The notes beneath the pieces were generated by a model that searched no databases, had not been told where the DNA came from, and saw nothing but the letters and a program-made list of their open reading frames with translations. From Delphinus delphis (lineage: Eukaryota > Chordata > Mammalia > Artiodactyla > Delphinidae), in NCBI RefSeq assembly GCF_949987515.2, contig NC_082690.1:108312400-108376399 (forward strand): 64,000 nucleotides of DNA. The letters are read 5' to 3'. Positions 1 through 9,087 of the stretch are shown here, in pieces (position 1 is the first letter of the stretch; each line of letters starts with the position of its first letter). The position numbers and the translations under genes were made by a program.

Positions 1-38
1 CTGTCATCTTATTTTCCCGAAGATAAAAAGTTGTACTG

Positions 39-380
39 GACTTCCCTGGTGGCACAGTGGTTAAGAATCCGCCTGCCAGTGCAGGGGACACCGGTTCGAG
101 CCCTGGTCCGGGAAGATCCCACATGCCGCGGAGCAACAAAGCCCGTGCACCACAACTGCTGAGCCTGTGCTCTAGAGCCCGCGAGCCACAGCTACTGAGC
201 CTGTGTGCTACAACTACTGAAGCCCGTGCGCCTAGAGCCCGTGCTCCGCAACAAGAGAAGCCACTGCAACGAGAAGACGGCGCGCCACAACGAAGAATAG
301 CCCTGCTCACCGCAACTAGAGAAAAGCCCGCGCAGCAACGAAGACCCAACGCAGCCAAAAATAAATAAATTAATTAAAAA
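39..380 (+). mobile_element. tRNA-derived SINE (CHR-type, cetartiodactyl)
   Basis: The head carries a Pol III A-box-like segment (TGGCACAGTGG, 50-60) and a B-box-like segment (GGTTCGAGCCC), followed by a body with repeated 'gagcccgtg'-like units and an A-rich tail of AAATAAAT units. The flanks at about 27-38 and 375-388 resemble each other (AAAAGTTGTACT against AAAATTTGTACC), consistent with a decayed target-site duplication. This copy has a longer, internally repetitive body than the SINEs near 8 and 9 kb, so it belongs to a different subfamily. The open frames across it are accidental. Confidence 0.85.
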
Positions 381-382
381 AA

Positions 383-1640
383 TTTGTACCAACTGTACTT
401 GTGGAAAAGTTGGAATAGAATGCACAAAAAAGAGGAAAGAAATATAACACGAATCATCAACTTTGCATCCACTTTGGTCCTGCTGTCAAGAGCCGAGACT
501 GGCAACGTGCCCTGTCCCTTAGCTGGGCTGATGGCTTCTTCTGCTGGCCTTCATCCCAAACCTTGCCTCCACAAGCCTCCTCCAGGACACGTCTGCATGC
601 TAGCAAGGAGTCCCGTCCCTGAAGGGACCTGGAAACCACCTGACCCTGCGGGGGAGGCAGGCAGGTTGGGTTGGGTCGGCCCCAGCTCCTTTCTCACTGG
701 GCTCGTGGGCTCACCCAGGACAGGGGCTGGGAGCTCAGGGCCCTGCTGGGCCCTCCAGCAGGAGCTTGGCCGTCCCCCTCCCCACCTGAGCTGCTGGAGG
801 CATTTCCTAGGCCCCCAGCGCTGGGACAGGCTGGGCCAAGGACATAGCTGCAGAAAGTTACAGTCTCCTGTGGCCTGGCCCCGATGGGATGGCCACTGGG
901 GAGAGCCAGGGGCCACACCAAGAAGCGGGGGAGCAGGGTCATAGGCCTTGCCGGGCAGGTCCTTCCCTTTCTGGGCTGGCTTCTTTTCTCCCTGACACTG
1001 TGGTAGGGCCCACTGGCTCGCATGCCCTGTCATTCATTCTTGGGTGTGTACTTTCCCAACCAACACGTTTCCTGGGCACAAATGAGGGGGTGCTAGCCTT
1101 CCAGGATGGAGACACAGAGGCGCAGCTCCTATAAGCAGCTGGACCAGGGCTGCCTGGGCGCCCTCGTGGCTGCTCTCTGCTGCCCCCCCCGCCCCCACCC
1201 CATCTGGCGGTTCCCTGTGTGACAAGGGATAAGCCTGGCCGGGAGGATCAGCGTGCACAGTCAGGGTCCCAGGCTGGGCAGGGCCAGCCCCACCCTAGTG
1301 GAGAAGCCCTCAGCGCCCTGTCCAATAGCCAGCCAGCCAACCCCCGGCCTGGCCAAGCCTGAAGTGGCCGAGCACCCAGTCAGTGACGTAGCTCAGGATG
1401 TCACAGGGCGCATAGCTCAGGATGGGCACGGCCAGTTTCCCATCCACCGCGCAGGACTTACGGCCCCAAGGGCTACAGTCTCCAGACCCTGGCTCCAGGC
1501 GACTGTGGGCCAGCTCTCAAGGTGTCTGCCACTTCGCCCTTGGAGAAAGAGCGGAGCAGAGCCTCCCTCCCCCGGCCCCCCAAACTCCTCTCCCCGCTCA
1601 CTCGTGGGCCTTAGGTCTAGCAGGTGTGTTAGGGCTCCAG
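383..1640. other. Gene-free upstream flank of CDKN1C
   Basis: Moderately GC-rich unique sequence. No open frame shows a recognisable domain or coding character. Human synteny places the next gene (SLC22A18 side) tens of kilobases further left, so no gene is expected here. Confidence 0.5.
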
Positions 1641-1956
1641 GTGCGCGGAACCCTGCCAGGCACACAAGCCTCGGGCGCAGCAGGCCGCGCGGGGGCAGCC
1701 GAAGACCCTATCTAGCTCCAGCCAGGGACGAGCTGGCCGCGGCGGGTTAAAGGCCCGTCAACTGGCGCGGGAGGCCCAAGGGCGAGCGCGGGCGGCGGGG
1801 CTGGGTGCCCCCGGGGGGGCGAGTCGGGCCAGGCCGAACGCCGGTCTTGCCGGGGGTCGTCGCCCGCCGCGCCCGGTAGGGCGCGCCAGCAGGGGTGGGG
1901 GGGGCGCCCGCGCCACCGCCGCCGAGCAGCCCCCGCCTGCAGACAAAGGAGCCGGC

Positions 1957-2028
1957 GGGGGGCGGGAGCGGGGGCGGGGGTGGGGGTGGGGTGGGGGTGG
2001 GGGGGGGGATGGGGCGAGGGGGCGGGGC
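1957..2028 (+). promoter_or_regulatory. G-run tract upstream of CDKN1C promoter (potential G-quadruplex, many Sp1-like sites)
   Basis: Nearly uninterrupted runs of 4-10 G separated by one or two bases lie about 300 bp upstream of the TATA box. The tract supplies many GC-box-like cores and satisfies the simple four-G-run rule for G-quadruplexes several times over. Function is inferred. Confidence 0.6.
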
Positions 2029-2124
2029 GCCGCGGTGTCACGTTACCGCCCGCAGCGCCCTTTAACTCCGGCCCCGCCCCGCGCACCGCCCCCTCCCCCG
2101 CCGCTGCGCGCGCCCCGCGCCCCG

Positions 2125-2350
2125 CCAATCGGCCCTCGCGCCCCGCCCCGCCCTCGGGTGGGTGTGTGCGCAGGGCCAATGGGCGGCGGGCGGGGGCCGG
2201 ACCGCCGGAGGGGCGGGGGCAGCGCGGCGCCGGCCAATCGCCGCGGTGTTGTTGAAACTGAAAATACTACATTATGCTAATAGCAGCGCGGCCCGTGCGC
2301 GGGGGGGTGGGACCCTCGCGTATAAAGGGGCGCGCGAGGACTGGGCGTTC
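2125..2350 (+). promoter_or_regulatory. CDKN1C: CDKN1C core promoter
   Basis: A TATA box (TATAAA, 2321-2326) sits in GC-rich DNA, predicting a start near 2350. Upstream are three CCAAT boxes on the + strand at 2125-2129, 2176-2180 and 2234-2238, about 50-58 bp apart, which is typical of NF-Y promoters. Between the last CCAAT and TATA is a short AT-rich block holding an ISRE/IRF-like direct repeat (GAAACTGAAAA, 2254-2264) and an octamer-like ATGCTAAT (2274-2281). The start site is inferred from TATA spacing. The functions of the IRF-like and octamer-like motifs are not established by sequence alone. Confidence 0.85.
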
Positions 2351-2685
2351 CACAGGCCAAGTGCTCTGCGCTCGGTGGGTGCCAGCCAGGCCAGGGCTAG
2401 CCGAGCGAGCGAGGACAGGCACCCGAGGGGGCGCGGCCGCCGGCCGGACGACACAGCGAGCGAGACTCAGGAGCAGTCCACGGCCCGACAGCCAGGTAGC
2501 CGCCGCGCCGCCCTCCCAGCGCGTCCCTTTGCAAATGCAGACTCCGGCGCGCGGGGTCTCACTTGCGCCCGGCCTCCGCCCTCCTTTCCTCTCTTCCTCC
2601 TCCTCCTCCTCTCCTCTCCTCTCCCGCCGCCCGGCCCGCGCAGCCCCCGGAAAAGTCCGATGCGTATCTCCGCAGCGCGTCGGCA
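2350..2685 (+). other. CDKN1C: CDKN1C 5'UTR with probable alternative 5' intron
   Basis: This is the leader between the predicted start and the ATG. A candidate donor (CCAG|GTAGCC, GT at 2496-2497) and a candidate acceptor preceded by pyrimidines (CTCCGCAG, ending 2675) would remove 2496-2675. Human CDKN1C is known to use alternative 5' splicing to give the shorter isoform, and the acceptor here aligns with the sequence just before the second human methionine. A second usable acceptor-like AG lies at about 2641-2642. Exact splicing needs RNA evidence. Confidence 0.5.
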
Positions 2686-3984
2686 ATGGAGCGCCTGGTC
2701 GCCCGCCGCACCTTTCCCCTGTTCGCGCGCACCAGCGCTTGCCGCAGCCTCTTCGGGCCCGTGGACCACGAGGAGCTCAGCCGCGAGCTGCAGATGCGCC
2801 TAGCCGAGCTGAGCGCCGAGGACCAGCGTCGCTGGGACTACAACTTCCAGCAGGACGTGCCACTGCGGGGCCCCGGGCGCCTGCAGTGGACCGAGGTGGA
2901 CAGCGACTCCGTGCCCGCCTTCTACCGCGAGACGGTGCAGGTGGGGCGCTGTCGCCTGCTCCTGGCGCCTCGTCCCCGCCCGGACGGCGCGGGCGATAGC
3001 CCGCCCTCCGGGCCGCCGGCCGATGAGTCCCTCGACGGCCTCGGGGAGGCGCCGGCGTCGCCGTCCAGCGGCCCGTCCGTAGCGCCTGCCCCGGCCCCGG
3101 CCCCGGCGCCGCAGGAGAGCTCTGAGCCGGAGGCGGTCCCGCCGCCGCGCAGCCAGGAGCCCCTGGCCGAGCCGCCGCACTCAGGGATTTCGGGGCGCCC
3201 CGCGCCGGGCACTGCCGCCACTGCCACCAACACCAACGCCGCCGCCGCCACTGCCGCCGCCGCTGCCACCACTGCCGCCGCCGGAGGCGCCGCGATCAAG
3301 AAGCTGTCCGGGCCTCTCATCTCCGGTGAGTCCCGCGCGGCCCCGCCCCAGCCCGGCCCGGCCCTGCTTTGTCCGGCCGGCCGGGCTCCCAGGCCCTCGG
3401 GGGCCTCTCTTGGTCCCCGCCTCCTCCGTGGCGTTAAAGGGCCCGCAGCGCGCGGGGCGAGGCAGCGCCCGCACCCCGTCCCCGCCCTGTTGTTGTGCTC
3501 CGGAGAGGTTCGCGCGGGAGGGTTGGGAGGGCGCGCTCTGGCCCCCTCCGAGCGCGATCCTCGCCCGGGCCACTGGAGACCCTCTTCGGGCGCGGCCCGG
3601 CGCGGCGATCGCGGCGCGGAGGGGGTTAAGCGCGGCGGTAGCCCCGGGGGGCTTGGCCGCGGGACAAGGGGAAATGCTTACACAGCACATTGCGCGGCGA
3701 CGTAAACAAAGCTGACCCGCCGCGGACCTCGGCGCGGGCGGGGACGGCGCCCCCCCACCGGCCGCCCAGCCGCCCGCGCCTCCTCCCGGCACCCTCTTGG
3801 GCTCCCCGGCCGGCCCCGCCCTGACCGGCCGCGCGCGCTGTGGCCCGCAGATTTCTTCGCCAAGCGCAAGAGACCCGCGCCCGAAGCCAAGGCGTCGAAC
3901 GAGGTTCCCGCGGGATGCGCCGCGCCCGGCGCCGCTCCAGCCGTCGGCTCGGCTGAGCAAACCCCGCGCAAGCGGCTGCGATGA
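2686..3984 (+). CDS. CDKN1C: Cyclin-dependent kinase inhibitor 1C (p57KIP2), complete, 257 aa, two coding exons
   Basis: Nuclear CIP/KIP inhibitor of G1/S cyclin-CDK complexes and a maternally expressed growth suppressor in mammals. Coding parts are 2686-3325 and 3851-3984, joined across a GT-AG intron that splits an Asp codon. Residues 18-24 (ACRSLFG) are the cyclin-binding motif. Residues 50-82 form the CDK-binding segment, including the FY pair at 79-80 that enters the ATP pocket in this family. A short Pro-Ala stretch (133-142) replaces the long human PAPA domain. Residues 177-199 are an Ala/Thr tract. Residues 208-221 match the conserved PCNA-binding and NLS region (KRKR at 218-221). The end keeps the QTPRKRLR motif, whose Thr251 corresponds to the phospho-degron Thr in the human protein. 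The start is the ATG at 2686 (G at -3, G at +4). No in-frame ATG lies upstream after the preceding stop, because the codon aligned to the longer human isoform's start is AAG. Human isoforms are about 305-316 aa. Confidence 0.97.
3326..3850 (+). other. CDKN1C: CDKN1C coding intron (525 bp)
   Basis: The donor CCG|GTGAGT and acceptor CCCGCAG|AT give a phase-1 intron that exactly joins the conserved ...PLIS and DFFAKRKR segments. It is GC-rich and within the CpG island. Reading through it leaves the frame open to 3705 with non-conserved sequence, as expected for intron. Confidence 0.95.
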
Positions 3985-3987
3985 GAG

Positions 3988-4082
3988 GTGAGCGCGGCAG
4001 ACGGGGCGGGCGGGGAGGGGCGTCCCGCGGGGTCCCGGCGGCCAGTCTGTCGCCGCTCGCTCACCGCACCTCTCTCCCGCAG
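3988..4082 (+). other. CDKN1C: CDKN1C 3'UTR intron (95 bp)
   Basis: Three bases after the stop codon is a strong donor (GAG|GTGAGC). The acceptor TCTCCCGCAG ends at 4082. Human CDKN1C has the same arrangement, with a short intron just after the stop and a last non-coding exon. The stop is too close to the junction to trigger nonsense-mediated decay. Confidence 0.85.
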
Positions 4083-4161
4083 CCTCGCGCCCAACGAGCC
4101 CCGAGGGAGCCCGCTGGGCAGCGGACAGGAGAGGAGCGCTGGGCCTCGGCTGGGACCGTCC

Positions 4162-4169
4162 ATGTAGCA
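4162..4169 (+). promoter_or_regulatory. CDKN1C: miR-221/222 8-mer seed site in CDKN1C 3'UTR
   Basis: ATGTAGCA is an exact 8-mer match (seed positions 2-8 plus the A opposite position 1) for miR-221/222. These microRNAs are known to repress CDKN1C and CDKN1B in human cells. The site lies about 80 bases into the last exon. Confidence 0.75.
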
Positions 4170-4781
4170 GCAACCGGCGGCAGCTGCCACGGAGCAGCGT
4201 TCGGTTTTGTGTTTAAAGTTTGAAAACTGTGCAATGTATTAATAACGTCTTTTATATCTAAATGTATTCTGCACGAGGAGTACACTGGTCCCAAGGTGTA
4301 AAGCTTTAAGAGTCATTTATATAAAATGTTTAATCTCTGCTGAAACTCAGTGCAAAAAAATGAAAAAAGAAAAAAAAAAGGAAAAAAGGAAAAAAACATG
4401 TATATTTGTACAAAAAGTTTTTAAAGTTATACTAACTTATATTTTCTATTTATGTCGAGGCGTGGGCCGCTCTGCCACGCGCTAGCTCGGTTATTGGTTA
4501 TGCCAAAGGCACCTCACTCGCATCTGGTTATCGACAAATGTAAATTTATTTTTTATAGCGGACTCTGGGGGGAGGGGGTCGCTCACAAGCTGTAGCTGCC
4601 GTACAAGCCCATCTAGCTTGCAGTCTCTTCGCGCTTTCGCTGTCTCTTTTTACTATTATGATTATTTTAAACTTGAAGACAAATCTGTTAAAAGAAAAAA
4701 AAAAAGAAAAAAAAAAGAAAAAAAAAAAAGGTTCCTGAGCCGTCTGCACCACTGCCCCGGCTCCTCGTCCGCCGGGTTCTA

Positions 4782-4787
4782 AATAAA
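4782..4787 (+). terminator. CDKN1C: CDKN1C polyadenylation signal AATAAA
   Basis: A canonical hexamer at the end of the A-rich 3'UTR, followed by TG- and T-containing sequence (4815-4830). This is the expected position relative to the human gene. Confidence 0.85.
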
Positions 4788-5000
4788 GAGGCCGAATAAT
4801 GCTGCAGCTCAGCTCCGTGTGTGCTTGTACCGCCTCCAGCTTTCCCCTCCGGCGCCCCCAAATGTTAGGGAGTTAGAACCCGGGGGCAGCCCTAAAGGGA
4901 GGGAGGGGGGCTTTCTCCTGGCAGGGCTGGCCCACGCCCACCTGCTCCAGGGCCCTAATTTAGGGATGAGCGGCCCCGCCCTCGCTCTGCATTTATCACA

Positions 5001-5012
5001 TGCACACACGCG

Positions 5013-5062
<50 letters not shown>

Positions 5063-5065
5063 TGC
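5001..5065. repeat. (CG)n/(CA)n microsatellite, alternating purine-pyrimidine
   Basis: About 12 bp of alternating CG is flanked by a long run of CA, giving an uninterrupted alternating purine-pyrimidine tract of about 60 bp. This can adopt Z-DNA. It lies about 200 bp past the CDKN1C polyadenylation site. Confidence 0.95.
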
Positions 5066-7820
5066 AGGGCTGTACACGGAGACCAGGGCTCACTGTTTCC
5101 CAGGCTCCAAGGAGACCACCCCAGCTGCCCTGGGCCGAGCCCCAATGGGACTCAGGTGGGCACCTGCGGGGACTGGGCCGGTCGCAGGCCCGGAGAGGGC
5201 GAACCTGAGCCTGAAATTCTTCAGGCCCCGCCCAAGGTGGACCCCAACGGCTCCAAAGTCCTCCGCTTCGTGGGCCCCGGTGTCCCCCAGGGTGGGGCCG
5301 CAGGACCGCAGATGTGTTCTGGCCTCTTCTCTCGCCCACGGTGGGGGAGGGGCAGCCTGCAGGCCTGCGGGGAAGAAGGGAGGGGGAGGCCAAGAGGAAG
5401 GGCCCAGGGGCAGGTGGGGGTGGGGAGGGATGAGATGCGCCGCAGCTTCGGTGGAAAAACTCGAGGCCGGATCCACCCGGGCACCCACCAGCCTTCTAGT
5501 TTCCAAGTGCTCCCTTTTAGTCAAAAGGCGAGGTTTATTTTTTTTTTTATAGCTGACCTATAAACCTCTGAAAATTATGGCTTACAATGGAAAGGGTGGT
5601 GTAAAATAGCAAAAACGGACGGCTAGCAGTATTTTTGCTGGTGCCTTGGGCCTGGGGAAGCGGAGCAGTGGTGGTGTATTTTTTTAAGTTAACAGTTTTG
5701 GGGCTGGTTGCGACACTGATGTCCCCCACGGATCAGGGTCAAAGACTCGGCTGAAGCCTCGATTTTGGAGATGCGTTTGGACATGCGATTCACTTCCCCT
5801 CCCCCGCAGCTGCCTGAAAGGGTGGGGAGGAGGGAAGTGGGACCGGCCCGAGGCCCAGCTGGGGCTGCACGCTGAGAAATACCTCCCCTGGGAAATGAGA
5901 GTAGGGGCCCCGCCGCCTTCAGCTCAGCCCGAGCACATCCTGGGAATTAGACCTGCCGAGATCTGACTTCAGGCTCTGCACCTCTCCTCTGGGGAGGGGG
6001 CCTCCCCCAGGCCTGCCTGTGTGACCAGGTGGGAGCTCAGCCTGGCTGAGCGGGAGGGAGGAAGATGGCGCGAGCTGGGAGTCCGAGGGCAGCGCACCCT
6101 GCTGGAGTGACCGTTCACACTGAGGACAGAGTCTGGCTGGGGGTGGGCACGTCCCCACCCCAAACTCAATGCGACCGGGCATCCTACCCGCCCCCCACCC
6201 CCTGACCCCGCTCTGCTGCTTACACCCCTAGCCCCCAGCACGGACCTGGGGATGCAACCCCTTGCTACCCAGCTTCCGGGTGTCACTCAGGGTGGCTTTC
6301 TCAAAAGCACCAGGGCCGTGTAGGGACGGGAAGGGGACACTAACGTCGTTTCTGGGGCCAGTTTCTCCCCCAGGCAGGAGCTCGCAGCAGAGACCCAGAG
6401 GTTGCCCTCCATAGGGAAAAAGCACTGGATTTTGAGTCACAGTGTGACCTGGGCAACTTCTTACGGACCAAGCTGGGAAGACAAAATGTAGGGCCGCTAA
6501 CCATGAACCAATGATGGGACGATAAAGGGGCAGAGGCTGAGCAGGGACTGCCCCGGGCAGTGGTGGGCAGGGCGCTTTAGCTGGGTGTTTGGGGAAGCTG
6601 TGGGATGGGATGTCACCCATAGGGTGAGTGTAGTGGAGCCAGAGGGTCCTGATGAAGCTGGAGAGTAGGGCCGAGGGGGCCACTCGGGGGTCTCCCATGG
6701 CCCTGGCATGGCCTGCTGGTGCGTGTTGGGCTGGCACATGGTTTAAACATTATTCATTGTAAGAGTGCCTTTGAGGGTCTGCCTGCAGGGCCTCTCCACG
6801 CCCTGGTCTCCCACTGCTCTCCTGGACCTTCCTGATTCTGATGGGCTGGCATCAATCGCTGGACCTTGTCTGCAGGCAGTAGGGAGCCCTTGGGAAGACT
6901 GAAGCGGGGTGACAGAAGCTGAGGCAATTTAAGAAAGCATCCTAAGGCTGCCGGGAGGAGAACAAAGGAGGGGCCAGGGAGGGGCTACTGTGGCCGGCCA
7001 CCCTAGCAGAGGTACCAGGTGGGCAAACGTTCCCAGTGCCTCCAGCACACCAGACACTGCTCTAGGCACCAGAGACACAGCGATGCATGAAACAGACACA
7101 ATTCCCTGCTAGCAGGAGCTGCCTCTGTGGGGAGAGGTGACATAACCCGGGGCCAGGGGGCTATTGTTTAAAGCAGGCCATGCCAGGAAGCCCCCCTCCC
7201 ACCCCCCAGCAAGTGCATCTGAGCTTGGCGGAGGTGAGGGGTGCAAGTCTTGAGGATTAACTGGGAGAAGGTAGTTTCAGCAGAGGGAGCAGCCAGTGCA
7301 AAGGCCCTGAGGTCTGGAGTGCTCACAGAATAGTGGACCAGAGGGGCCGGAGTGGGAGGTGGGGTGGGGGGATCTGGGAGGTATATTGGGAGGGAGAGCT
7401 GATGGGACTTGCTGATGGACTGGTCGGGGTGAGGCCTGAGGGGGACTGGAAAGTGGGGAAGCGGGGGAGACCTCTGAGGTTCCTGGTTCCATGTTAGTGT
7501 GAATGTGGGCCATGCTCAGAGCTGAGGAAGCCTTCCCAGAGAAGGGGAGAGCCCCTTCTTTTGGACGTAAGTTGTAGTTCAGGCTACCCTGCCCCGATTT
7601 CCACTCCCAGCCAGGCCCTGTGGACACCAGGACAGTCCTGTCCATGAGACATTAGCTTTCCACGTTACAGGGGAGGACAGCAAAGCCACTGGCCCAGGGT
7701 CACTGGCCAAGTGCCCAAGTCAGGACACAGCCCACGCTCCTGGCCCAATGGCTCTAGCTGCCCTCCCCCGATGCTGTCTCAAGAGCACTGTTTCTTTTTG
7801 TTTTTAAAAAAGTTTTTATA
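5066..7820. other. Gene-free intergenic sequence
   Basis: GC-rich unique sequence with no credible coding frame. A stretch near 7030-7150 resembles an old dispersed repeat of the 'cases of gain, tally and balance' L2/MIR age class, but it is too diverged to name. An AT-rich patch at 5510-5640 could be conserved non-coding DNA. Confidence 0.4.
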
Positions 7821-8013
7821 GGGCTTCCCTGGTGGCGCAGTGGTTGAGAGTCCGCCTGCCGATGCAGGGGACGCGGGTTCGTGCCCCGGTCCGGGAAGAT
7901 CTCACATGCCACGGAGCGGCTGGACCCGTGAGCCATGGCCACTGAGCCTGCGTGTCCGGAGCCTGTGCTCCGCAACGGGAGAGGCCACAGCAGTGAGAGG
8001 CCCGTGTACCGCC

Positions 8014-8044
<31 letters not shown>

Positions 8045-8049
8045 AACCC
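7821..8049 (+). mobile_element. CHR-type tRNA-derived SINE, full length, with target-site duplication
   Basis: Begins GGGCTTCCCTGGTGGCGCAG and has a B-box-like GGTTCGTGCC. It ends in an (AAAAC)n tail. A perfect 14-bp duplication (AAAAAGTTTTTATA) flanks it at 7807-7820 and 8050-8063, so the insertion is fairly recent. Confidence 0.95.
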
Positions 8050-8069
8050 AAAAAGTTTTTATACGTTAT

Positions 8070-8935
8070 TTAAATATTAACGGAAGTCTATATTTTATAT
8101 GAGTTCACTCTCCATGTTGGATATTGTATGGGTTTGGACAGATGTATAAGGACATGAATCCACCATTACAGGATCCTAAAGAGTACTTTCCTGCCCTAAA
8201 AATCCTCTGTAATCTGCCTGTTCATCCTTCCTCCCAGCCCCTGGCAACCACTGAACTTTTACTGTCTCCATAGTTTTGCCTTTTTCAGAATGTCATAGTG
8301 TTTGATTCCTACAATGTGGAGCCTTTTCTCATTGGCTTCTTTTTTCACTTCACTTCTTAAGTTTCCTCCAAATGAGCTTGATAGCTCATTTTATTTTTTA
8401 TTTTTTTAATTTTTAAAAAATTTTTTGTTTTTGTTTTTTGGCGGTACGCGGGCCTCTCACTGCTGTGGCCTCTCCCGTTGCGGAGCACAGGCTCCGGACG
8501 CGCAGGCTCAGCGGCCATGGCTCACGGGCCCAGCCGCTCCGCGGCATGTGGGATCTTCCCGGACCGGGGCACGAACCCGTGTCCCCCGCATCGGCAGGCG
8601 GACTCTCAACCACTGCGCCACCAGGGAAGCCCTTGCTAGCTCATTTTAAAATATTTCTCAGTAATATTCCATCATCTGGATGGACCACAGTTTATTCAAC
8701 TGTTCACCTACTGAAGGACATCTTGGCTGCTCCCAAGTTTGGGCAATTGTGAATAAAACTGTGCACATTTTTGGTGTGGAGCTAAGTTCTCAACTCCTTG
8801 GAGGAAATACCAAGGAGCACGGTTGCTGGATCATACGGTAAGAGTACACTGAATTTTGTGAGACACCGCCGAAGGCGCTGTACCATTTTTGCATTCCCAC
8901 CAGCAGTGAATGAGAGTTCCTGTCCAAGACACTGT
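8070..8935. mobile_element. Old L1-family fragment, split by a SINE
   Basis: The sequence contains the widely dispersed L1M-type 3' segment with phrases such as 'ttcagaatgtcatag', 'accacagtttatt', 'caaggagcacggttgctgg' and 'cccaccagcagtgaatg'. It is interrupted at 8394-8636 by a minus-strand SINE, and the two halves read continuously once that is removed. Orientation and subfamily are not assigned. Confidence 0.7.
8394..8636 (-). mobile_element. CHR-type SINE inserted into the L1 fragment
   Basis: The reverse complement of the 7821 element, with a T-rich start (its A tail) and the GGGCTTCCCTGG head at the right end. A perfect 12-bp duplication (TAGCTCATTTTA) at 8382-8393 and 8637-8648 brackets it inside the older L1. 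Confidence 0.95.
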
Positions 8936-8966
8936 TTTTCAAACTTTTCTCCTGGGTGGACCACAC

Positions 8967-9013
8967 TGACCACGAGTTTTTTTTTTTTTTTTTTAGAATG
9001 ACCACGAGTTTTT
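8967..9013. repeat. Poly(T) mini-insertion flanked by a 15-bp direct repeat
   Basis: TGACCACGAGTTTTT occurs at 8967-8981 and again at 8999-9013, with only T residues and AGAA between. This is the footprint of a target-primed insertion that delivered almost nothing but a poly(A) tail, or of later deletion of its body. Confidence 0.6.
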
Positions 9014-9087
9014 AGGTGAATTCAAACAAACAGAAACCTAATTACAATTTAGACACAAAGACAAAGCATAATCAAAAATGAATGTTA

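Larger units (their letters stand above)
1640..4170. promoter_or_regulatory. CpG island spanning CDKN1C promoter and gene body
   Basis: CpG dinucleotides are dense from about 1640 to 4170, across the proximal promoter, both coding exons and both introns, and fall off sharply in the AT-rich 3'UTR. In other mammals this island is associated with the imprinted, maternally expressed CDKN1C. Its methylation cannot be read from sequence. The boundaries are by eye. Confidence 0.8.
4083..4805 (+). other. CDKN1C: CDKN1C last exon, 3'UTR
   Basis: An abrupt change from GC-rich to A/T-rich sequence with several poly(A) blocks (4354-4400, 4690-4730) and AT-rich motifs typical of regulated mRNAs. It ends about 20 bases after the AATAAA at 4782-4787. 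The 3' boundary is an estimate. Confidence 0.85.

Noticed and set aside
39..380. Functional tRNA genes suggested by A and B boxes
   Set aside because: The boxes belong to tRNA-derived SINEs. No cloverleaf or CCA-compatible acceptor stem can be formed. The same applies to the copies at 7821, 8394, 9088, 9308, 52591 and 60367.
2563..2685. In-frame upstream extension of the CDKN1C reading frame
   Set aside because: It has no ATG (the apparent start is a TTG), runs through the probable 5'UTR and splice acceptor, and lacks conservation outside the last ten codons.
3181..4173. A 330-codon open frame antisense to CDKN1C
   Set aside because: It is a GC-rich shadow of the CDKN1C exons and intron, with low-complexity Gly/Ala/Arg composition and no domain.
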